NCBI GenBank assembly: GCA_026646335.1
Contig: JAPKFY010000017.1
Span: 1 to 32,430, forward strand
DNA length: 32,430 bases
Source of the DNA: Aequorivita sp.
GTDB lineage: Bacteria; Bacteroidota; Bacteroidia; Flavobacteriales; Flavobacteriaceae
Direction: 5' to 3'
Position 1 is the first letter of the stretch; each line of letters starts with the position of its first letter. Below the pieces are notes generated by a model that did not search any database, was not told the origin of the DNA, and saw nothing but the letters and a program-made list of their open reading frames with translations. Positions 1 through 7,317 of the stretch are shown one piece after another. The position numbers and the translations under genes were made by a program.

Positions 1-143
1 AAAATGTTTTTAATCGAAAAAATATTACACTTTATCGGATAAATCGTAATTATTTCAAAAAGGACAATGACTTAAAATTATGCTTATGCACTGTAAACAT
101 TATATTTTTCACGTATATTAGGGATGAATTTAAAACGATTGTC

Positions 144-1208
144 ATGGTTAAAATTTTAACATATTTTATTGCTATTTTTCTTCTTTTCGGGTGTAAAAAC
201 GAAGAAAAACCCGCTTCTAAAACTATAAAAGCATCAGAAAATGCAATTAAAAAGGAAGAAAACTTCGGAATTGTGATTCACGGAGGCGCCGGAACCATCC
301 TGAAAGAAAATATGAGTGATTCCTTGGAAGCTGCGTATAAAGCAAAATTGGAAGAGGCAATTTCTGTAGGATATGAAATTTTGAAAAAGGGCGGGACTTC
401 ATTGGAAGCTGTTACACATACTATTAATGTAATGGAAGATTCCCCGCTTTTCAATGCAGGAAAGGGAGCGGTGTTTACACACGATGGTTCCAACGAGTTG
501 GACGCTTCAATAATGGACGGCACAACATTGAATGCCGGCGCTGTTGCCGGACTAAAACACATCAAAAACCCAATAGACTTAGCCAGAGATGTAATGCAAA
601 AAAGCGAACACGTAATGCTTTACGGTGCTGGCGCGGAAGAATTTGCGCAAACATTGGGCTATAAAATGATGGATACAACATATTTCTATACTAAAAATAG
701 ATATGAGTCTTTACAAAGGGTATTGGAAAAGGAAAAAGAAAAAAATGAAAAGAAAGTTTCTTTTGAAGATCATTATATCAAAAATTCAAAATTTGGCACT
801 GTGGGTTGTGCCGCATTGGACAAGCACGGCAATCTCGCCGCTGGAACCTCAACAGGCGGAATGACCAACAAACGCTGGAACCGCATTGGCGATGCGCCTA
901 TTATTGGAGCGGGCACTTACGCCAATAACGCAACTTGTGCCGTTTCTTCAACAGGTTGGGGTGAATATTTCATTCGGGCTGTGGTTGCTTATGATATTTC
1001 CGCTTTAATGGAATATAAAGGAATGTCTTTACAAGATGCCGCAAAGGAAGTCATTCAGAAAAAAATACCTGCCCTTGGCGGTGATGGCGGAATTGTTGCC
1101 ATTGACAAAGACGGAAATGTGGCTATGGAATTCAACACGTCGGGAATGTATCGCGCCACAATGAATTCCGAAGGTGAATTAATTATTAAAATCTATAAAG
1201 AACAATAA
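144..1208 (+). CDS. Isoaspartyl peptidase / L-asparaginase (Ntn-hydrolase), lipoprotein
   Basis: This 354-residue protein matches the plant-type asparaginase/isoaspartyl peptidase family, which autocleaves into alpha and beta subunits and hydrolyses isoaspartyl dipeptides and L-asparagine. The N-terminal block HGGAGT is near residue 50. The autocleavage site is G218-T219 in FGTVGCAALD, so Thr219 would become the N-terminal nucleophile of the beta subunit. The substrate-binding block GTSTGG follows about 18 residues later. The first 17 residues form a lipoprotein signal ending in LFGC (Cys17), so the enzyme is predicted to be exported and lipid-anchored, unlike the cytoplasmic E. coli enzyme. 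The residues after Cys (KNEEK) are charged, resembling Bacteroidetes surface-export signals; that is only suggestive. Its stop codon directly abuts the ATG of the next gene, so the two are probably co-transcribed. Glycosylasparaginase belongs to the same fold family and is a less likely alternative. Confidence 0.9.
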   Translation: MVKILTYFIAIFLLFGCKNEEKPASKTIKASENAIKKEENFGIVIHGGAGTILKENMSDSLEAAYKAKLEEAISVGYEILKKGGTSLEAVTHTINVMEDSPLFNAGKGAVFTHDGSNELDASIMDGTTLNAGAVAGLKHIKNPIDLARDVMQKSEHVMLYGAGAEEFAQTLGYKMMDTTYFYTKNRYESLQRVLEKEKEKNEKKVSFEDHYIKNSKFGTVGCAALDKHGNLAAGTSTGGMTNKRWNRIGDAPIIGAGTYANNATCAVSSTGWGEYFIRAVVAYDISALMEYKGMSLQDAAKEVIQKKIPALGGDGGIVAIDKDGNVAMEFNTSGMYRATMNSEGELIIKIYKEQ

Positions 1209-1511
1209 ATGGAACCGTATTACGCTGTAATCTTCACTTCAGTCCAAACTGAAAACATTGATGGCTATTCTGAAATGGCCGAATTGATGGAAACCCTGGC
1301 AAAACAACAATCTGGATTTATAGGAATTGAAAGTGCCCGAAACGAAATCGGTATAACCGTAAGTTACTGGCAAAATCTTGAAAGTATTAAGAAGTGGAAA
1401 GCGAATTTAGATCATTTATCAGCACAGCGAAAAGGCAGGGAGCAGTGGTATTCCTATTATAAGGTTAGGATTTGCAAAATAGAGCGGGAATATGAATTTA
1501 TCCGTTCCTAA
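1209..1511 (+). CDS. Antibiotic biosynthesis monooxygenase (ABM) domain protein
   Basis: This 100-residue protein has the pattern of stand-alone ABM-fold (dimeric alpha-beta barrel) proteins: YYAVIFTS at the start, a central GFIGIES followed by GITVSYWQNLESIKKWK, and the closing block REQWYSYYKVRICKIERE. Members include small heme- or quinol-related monooxygenases and many proteins of unknown substrate, so the exact reaction cannot be assigned. There is no signal peptide, so it is cytoplasmic. The ATG follows the asparaginase stop codon with no intervening base, indicating translational coupling. The functional link with the exported asparaginase is not obvious. Confidence 0.8.
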   Translation: MEPYYAVIFTSVQTENIDGYSEMAELMETLAKQQSGFIGIESARNEIGITVSYWQNLESIKKWKANLDHLSAQRKGREQWYSYYKVRICKIEREYEFIRS

Positions 1512-1698
1512 AACCAATTTGTTAATTCCCTCCCAAATGTTAAATTTTTAAATACGATTTTAAAATAATGCTACGTTTAAAATAAAACTTCCCCACCCTA
1601 AAAACGGATTTCAGACATTTTCAAACAAAACGAATTGGTTTTGCTTTGTGGCTCAATCAATTTGCCTTAATTTTAAATACTTTATTTAACCGTCGCTT

Positions 1699-4600
1699 AT
1701 GCAAACCTCACTAAAGTTCCTATCCATCGTTTTGTTGCTTTTCGTTTTTTCCTGTAAAGACAAGGACAAACACTCCGAAACCGACAACCTCTTCAAATTC
1801 AAGGAATACATTTCCTACAATACCTACGGAAACCAATCCATTACCACAGACATCCGCGTAGAGCTAGCAAAACCGTTGGAACAATTTGAGATGACACAGG
1901 AACTTTCCGCCGAGGAATATTTAAAGATTTCGCCAAAAACCGTGGGAAAACTGATTGTTGAAAACGGCAAAACCCTCATTTTCCAACCTGCGGAATATTT
2001 AAAACCGGACACTGAATATACTGTAACCGTAAAGCTGAATAAGTTTTACGAAGACATTGCCAAAGAATTCAAAACCTACACTTTCAGTTTTCATACCATT
2101 ACCCCGAATTTTAAGGTTGACATTGGCAATCTTCAAAGCTATAGCAAGCAATGGCAATATGTTGAAGCTTCGGTGGAAGCATCGGATGTTATTTCTTTTG
2201 AAAAAGCAAAACAATTGGTTTCGGCTTCCCAAAACGGTAAAAATTTAAAATTGAAATGGCCCTCGGAAGCAACCGATGCGCGATACTACAATTTTACTAT
2301 TGACAGTATCAGCCGAAAAATGGAAGATTCAGAAATTCTCATTAAATGGGATGGAAAACCTATAGGTGCTGAAAATAAAGGGGAAAATACTTTTGCGATT
2401 CCGGGACAAAATAACTTCACAATCGTTGATATCAAAAGCACCTTGGCACCCACCGCCGTGTTGAGCATCAATTTTTCCGATCCAATAATGGAAAATCAGG
2501 ACTTTGCCGGATTGGTTACGATTGAAAACACACAGAATTTACGCTATGAAGTTGACGGAAACGTTTTAAATGTGTATCCGCCAAACAGAGTTGTGGGCGA
2601 TGTAAAAGTCACCGTTTTCACAGGAATCAAAAACACCGAAGGCATTGGTTTAAAAAAGGAATTTTCGGAATTGGTTTCCTTTGAACAATTAAAACCCGCC
2701 GTGCGGATGATTTCAAAAGGTGTAATTCTTCCGAATTCAGCCTCCACGCCCGTTTATTTTGAAGCGGTAAACCTTTCAAAAGTTGATGTGCGCATCATTA
2801 AAATTTACGAAAACAATGTACTTCAGTTTCTTCAAAGTTATAATTTGAATGACAACAACACCTATGATATTAAAAGGGTTGGAAGGCGAATTGCCAAAAA
2901 AACCATAGCTCTTAAAAATGGCGGTTTGGGAAATGATGATAGCTGGAAAGCCTACGCCATAAACCTTTCGGAATATTTTAAAGCAGATCCGGGCGCCATT
3001 TATCAATTGGAACTCAGCTTCAAAAAAGATTACATTACTTATGATTGCAGTGAAACTGCTTCCGAAGTGGAAAATATTGAAGAAACGAATGAGGAGGGCG
3101 ATGAATATTATGACGATTATTACGAAGAAGATTCCTATTACGCCGATGATTCCTCTGAAGATGAAGAACTACGCGAAGAGCGCTATTGGGACAACGAAAT
3201 TTACCGCTGGAGAAATTATACCTACAATTGGGAACAGCAAGACAACCCATGCCACGCTGCATATTACAACGATGACCGTGTGGTTACCGCAAACATTTTG
3301 GGCTCAGATTTGGGTATGATTGTTAAAAAGGGAAACAATCGTTCCTATCACTTTATTACCACTAACCTAATTTCCGCAAAACCCGAAGGTGCTGTAAAAA
3401 TCAGACTTTTCAACTATCAGCAGCAACTGATCGAAACGGTAACTACCGAAGGTGATGGAATGACCATTTACGATGGCACCAAAAATGCAGCATTCGCCGT
3501 GGCCCAAAAAGGAAATAATTTTGCCTACGTAAAACTGGAAGACGGAAATGCCCTTTCAATGAGCAATTTCGATATTTCTGGAAAAGAACTTCAAAAAGGT
3601 TTGAAAGGGTATACATATACTGAACGCGGCGTTTATCGTCCTGGCGACAGTATTCACCTTACTTTTGTTCTGAACGACAACGCAAATCGACTGCCAAAGA
3701 ATCATCCAGTAACGCTTTCTGTTACAGACGCTCGGGGAAAACTCGTGCAACGCACCGTTTTGAATGTGAGTGATTCCCCCCTTCGAGGGGTGCAGGGGGG
3801 CTTTTATTATTTCCCAATCGCCACGGATGCTTCTGCACCTACAGGAAATTGGAATGCAACAATAACCGTTGGTGGCGCACAATTTTCGCATACATTAAAA
3901 GTAGCGACCATAAAACCAAACCGTCTAAAAATCAAGCTCGATTTTGAAGATGAAATCCTCGACGCCACCAAACCCGTAAAAGGAACGGCAAGCGCAATTT
4001 GGCTCCACGGATCGCCTGCGCGCAATTTAAAGATTGATATGACCGCCACACTTCGCGCCAGCAATTCTGCTTTCCCGAAATTTACGAAATACAATTTCAT
4101 AGATCCAATCCGAACTTTTTCGGAAGTGGAAATCCCGGTTTTGGACGCGCAACTTTCTATGGAAGGCAGCACTGCTTTTAGCCAAAATATGGAAGTTGGA
4201 AAGAACGCGCCCGGAATGTTGAATGCTACTTTTTTGACGAAAGTTTATGAAGGCGGCGGCGATTTTTCTATGGATATTTTTTCAAAGGAAATAGCACCGT
4301 TCTCACATTTTGTCGGTTTGAAATCTCCAGAAGCTGGCCGTTATGGCTCCTATTTTACAGATGAAAACACTGTATTTGATGTGGTTTCGGTAGATGCCCA
4401 AGGAAAACCTACTGCCAATCGCGAGCTCGACGTAAAAGTTTTCCAGATTGAATGGCGCTGGTGGTGGAACCGTGGCGAGGACAATCTTTCAACTTATGAA
4501 AATTCAACCGTACACCGCCCTGTAAAAGAATTCAACATAAAAACCGATGGCAGCGGGAAAGGAAAATTCACCGTAAATATTCCAGATGAAGAGGGTGGGA

Positions 4601-7317
4601 GATATTTAATACGCGTAATCGATAAACAATCCGGTCACGCAACTGGACGGATAACCTATTTCTACAGAAATTGGTGGCAACGCCCAAGCGACGGCGATTC
4701 TGAAAGTGCGCGCATGCTTGTATTTTCAGCGGATAAAGAAAAATACAATGTAGGCGAAGAAGCTTTTATAACGTTCCCTTCGGGAAGTGATGGCCACGCC
4801 TTGATTAGCGTTGAAAACGGCACCGAAGTGTTAACCACATATTGGATTGAAACCAAAAAAGGCGAAACCAAAGCCGCGATAAAAATCACGAAGGAAATGG
4901 CGCCGAATATTTATGTGAATATTTCATTGCTCCAACCGCACAGCCAAACTAAGAATGATTTGCCGATACGGCTTTACGGCGTTATTCCGCTTTTGGTTGA
5001 AGACCCTTCAACGGTGCTTCACCCCAAAATCACGATGCCGAATGTGCTAAAACCTGAGGAAAAATTCACCGTAAAAGTTTCCGAGGAGAAAGGAAAACCA
5101 ATGACCTATACTTTGGCCGTTGTTGACGAAGGCTTGCTCGATTTAACCCGCTTTGCCACACCCGATATCCACGAAGGTTTTTACAGTCGCGAAGCTTTGG
5201 GTGTTAAGACTTTTGATATGTTCGATTATGTGATTGGGGCCTATTCCGGCAGTGTCGATAATATTTATGCAATTGGGGGTGGCGATGCTGCAGCGGGTGC
5301 GAAAAACAGAAAAGCCGACCGTTTTAAACCCGTTGTAAAATACCTCGGTCCATTTGAACTGGCCGCCGGAAAAACCGCATCGCACAATATAATGATGCCA
5401 AATTATGTGGGTTCGGTGCGCACAATGGTAATTGCGGGCGATAAAACCAAAAGTGCTTATGGCAGTATTGAAAAAACCACACCCGTCCGAACGCCTTTGA
5501 TGGTGCTAGCTTCGCTTCCGCGGAAATTATCTCCGGGCGAAACCGTTACTCTTCCAGTTACCGTTTTTGCGATGGAAAATAAAGTGAAAACCGCCACGAT
5601 TACCGTGAGAACTGGAGATGCATTGAGACCGATAAATGGGTCGTCAAAAACTGTTACTTTCAATGGCCCAGGCGAACAAATTGTAAATTTTGAATTCGAC
5701 GTTTCGGCTGTGCTCAACGTGACAGATGCAGTACAAACTATTGAAGTAACGGCTTCCGGCAACGGCGAAAAGGCGAGTTACAAAGTGGAAATAGACGTGG
5801 AAAATCCGAATCCTATTTCACAAAAATCTACGCAATTCACCATTGTTGAAAACGGGTCGCAAACCATCAATTTTGAAACGTTTGGCGTGCCCGGAAGCAA
5901 TGCCGCAATGCTGGAATTCTCAACCTTGCCGCCGATGGATTTCGGAAAACGGATGGAATTTTTGATCCACTATCCCTACGGATGTTTGGAGCAGACCACT
6001 TCTTCAGCATTTCCGCAGCTTTATTTGGCTGATGTTTTTGATATTACTTTTGATAAGAAGAAAGAAATCGAGAAAAATATAAAAGTAGCAATTGAGCGTT
6101 TGGGCAGGTTCCAAACCGCAAACGGCGGACTTGCTTACTGGCCCGGCGAACGCGAAGCTGATGAATGGGCGACCAATTATGCCGGGCATTTTATGCTGGA
6201 AGCGAAACAAAAAGGTTATGCTTTGCCGATAAGTTTTATGAGCAATTGGTTGCTGTACCAACAAAACACGGCGCGCCAATGGCGAAATAGTTATGCGCGT
6301 TACAATTCAAGTTTGACGCAGGCTTACAGGCTTTACACCTTGGCATTAGCCGGAAAACCTGAGCTTGCCGCGATGAACCGTCTTCGCGAAAGCAAAGAAT
6401 TGAGCAATGACGCCAAATGGCGCTTGGCCGCAGCTTACGCTTTGGCTGGAAAGAAAAATGTGGCAGAGCAGATTGCGCAAACGGCAAATATCAATTTTGT
6501 TTCTGAAAAATACGATTATTACACCTATGGTTCGCCTTTCAGAAATAGGGCGATGGCTTTGGAAACCTTGGTTTTGTTAGGGGATTCAAAGCAACGTGAT
6601 TTAGCGATTTCTGTCGCGAAAGATCTTTCTTCAGGAAATTGGTACAGCACTCAGGAAACTTCGTATGCCTTGATGGCGATGGCGAAAATGGTTGCCAAAA
6701 ACGGAGGAAAGGCAATGGAATTAAGCTTTGCTAATGGCGGAAAATCAATTGAGGTAAAAACCGACCGGGCCGTTTCGCAACGCGATCTTTCTTTTGTGAT
6801 GGGAAGCAATTCAGTTTCGGTTACCAATAAAAAAGGAAATGTGGTTTACATTACGCTTTCACAAAAAGGAAAGTTGCCATTAGGCCAAGAACTTGCCGAA
6901 AAACGCAATCTATCCATAAAATCTGAATATTTGGGAGGTGATGGAAAGCCGATTGACGTTACAAAATTGCGACAGGGGACGGAAATCATTGCCAAAGTAA
7001 GTATTTCAAACACTTCAAATGATTGGATAAATAATGTAGCTTTGGCAAAAATCTTCCCAAGCGGTTGGGAAATTGTAAACACCAGTTTTAGTGAATTGGG
7101 CGGAGGCGCAAGCGGAAATGCACGTTACACAGACATTCGCGACGACAGGGTGAATTTCTTTTTCGATTTAAAAGCTGGAGAGACCAAAACGTTCAGCGTA
7201 AAATTGAACGCTTCTTATTTGGGAACTTATTATTTGCCAGGAACACAGGTGGAAGCGATGTATGACAATTCGTTTTATGCACGGAACAAAGGAATGTGGG
7301 TAACGATTGAGCAGTAA
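1699..7317 (+). CDS. Alpha-2-macroglobulin-like lipoprotein with thioester site
   Basis: This 1872-residue protein is a bacterial alpha-2-macroglobulin (YfhM/ECAM type), thought to trap attacking proteases in the periplasm through an internal thioester. It has a lipoprotein signal ending in VFSC (Cys19). An Ig-like N-terminal domain follows, then a very acidic D/E/Y-rich stretch at about residues 449-500. MG2-type repeats start near GYTYTERGVYRPGDSIHL, and the A2M core contains YTLAVVDEGLLDLTRF. The thioester signature YGCLEQTTS places Cys1429 and Gln1432. An alpha-alpha toroid with NGGLAYWPGE and a C-terminal receptor-like domain complete it. A GC-rich palindromic insert encodes residues 693-701. 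The gene overlaps pbpC by 11 bp, the usual pairing for this family: PBP1C is proposed to repair the wall where the macroglobulin guards it. The 187-bp upstream gap holds no gene. Confidence 0.93.
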   Translation: MQTSLKFLSIVLLLFVFSCKDKDKHSETDNLFKFKEYISYNTYGNQSITTDIRVELAKPLEQFEMTQELSAEEYLKISPKTVGKLIVENGKTLIFQPAEYLKPDTEYTVTVKLNKFYEDIAKEFKTYTFSFHTITPNFKVDIGNLQSYSKQWQYVEASVEASDVISFEKAKQLVSASQNGKNLKLKWPSEATDARYYNFTIDSISRKMEDSEILIKWDGKPIGAENKGENTFAIPGQNNFTIVDIKSTLAPTAVLSINFSDPIMENQDFAGLVTIENTQNLRYEVDGNVLNVYPPNRVVGDVKVTVFTGIKNTEGIGLKKEFSELVSFEQLKPAVRMISKGVILPNSASTPVYFEAVNLSKVDVRIIKIYENNVLQFLQSYNLNDNNTYDIKRVGRRIAKKTIALKNGGLGNDDSWKAYAINLSEYFKADPGAIYQLELSFKKDYITYDCSETASEVENIEETNEEGDEYYDDYYEEDSYYADDSSEDEELREERYWDNEIYRWRNYTYNWEQQDNPCHAAYYNDDRVVTANILGSDLGMIVKKGNNRSYHFITTNLISAKPEGAVKIRLFNYQQQLIETVTTEGDGMTIYDGTKNAAFAVAQKGNNFAYVKLEDGNALSMSNFDISGKELQKGLKGYTYTERGVYRPGDSIHLTFVLNDNANRLPKNHPVTLSVTDARGKLVQRTVLNVSDSPLRGVQGGFYYFPIATDASAPTGNWNATITVGGAQFSHTLKVATIKPNRLKIKLDFEDEILDATKPVKGTASAIWLHGSPARNLKIDMTATLRASNSAFPKFTKYNFIDPIRTFSEVEIPVLDAQLSMEGSTAFSQNMEVGKNAPGMLNATFLTKVYEGGGDFSMDIFSKEIAPFSHFVGLKSPEAGRYGSYFTDENTVFDVVSVDAQGKPTANRELDVKVFQIEWRWWWNRGEDNLSTYENSTVHRPVKEFNIKTDGSGKGKFTVNIPDEEGGRYLIRVIDKQSGHATGRITYFYRNWWQRPSDGDSESARMLVFSADKEKYNVGEEAFITFPSGSDGHALISVENGTEVLTTYWIETKKGETKAAIKITKEMAPNIYVNISLLQPHSQTKNDLPIRLYGVIPLLVEDPSTVLHPKITMPNVLKPEEKFTVKVSEEKGKPMTYTLAVVDEGLLDLTRFATPDIHEGFYSREALGVKTFDMFDYVIGAYSGSVDNIYAIGGGDAAAGAKNRKADRFKPVVKYLGPFELAAGKTASHNIMMPNYVGSVRTMVIAGDKTKSAYGSIEKTTPVRTPLMVLASLPRKLSPGETVTLPVTVFAMENKVKTATITVRTGDALRPINGSSKTVTFNGPGEQIVNFEFDVSAVLNVTDAVQTIEVTASGNGEKASYKVEIDVENPNPISQKSTQFTIVENGSQTINFETFGVPGSNAAMLEFSTLPPMDFGKRMEFLIHYPYGCLEQTTSSAFPQLYLADVFDITFDKKKEIEKNIKVAIERLGRFQTANGGLAYWPGEREADEWATNYAGHFMLEAKQKGYALPISFMSNWLLYQQNTARQWRNSYARYNSSLTQAYRLYTLALAGKPELAAMNRLRESKELSNDAKWRLAAAYALAGKKNVAEQIAQTANINFVSEKYDYYTYGSPFRNRAMALETLVLLGDSKQRDLAISVAKDLSSGNWYSTQETSYALMAMAKMVAKNGGKAMELSFANGGKSIEVKTDRAVSQRDLSFVMGSNSVSVTNKKGNVVYITLSQKGKLPLGQELAEKRNLSIKSEYLGGDGKPIDVTKLRQGTEIIAKVSISNTSNDWINNVALAKIFPSGWEIVNTSFSELGGGASGNARYTDIRDDRVNFFFDLKAGETKTFSVKLNASYLGTYYLPGTQVEAMYDNSFYARNKGMWVTIEQ
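3776..3800 (+). repeat. In-frame GC-rich palindromic repeat inside the macroglobulin gene
   Basis: CCCCCC is separated from GGGGGG by 13 bases, and an inner hairpin CCCCT-TCG-AGGGG lies at 3778-3790. In this AT-rich gene the block stands out. It encodes S693-PLRGVQ-GG, directly before FYYFPIATD. From memory, homologues run from the preceding strand almost directly into a GFYxF block, so these residues look like an insertion. It resembles dispersed flavobacterial C/G-run repeats (recollection, not a search). Confidence 0.6.

Noticed and set aside
1-143. Promoter or gene remnant at the left edge
   Set aside because: It is AT-rich with no clear TAnnTTTG box at proper spacing and no coding potential; nothing supportable was found.
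3807-4172. Minus-strand open frame of 121 codons within the macroglobulin gene
   Set aside because: It is a shadow of the strongly supported plus-strand gene with no domain signature.
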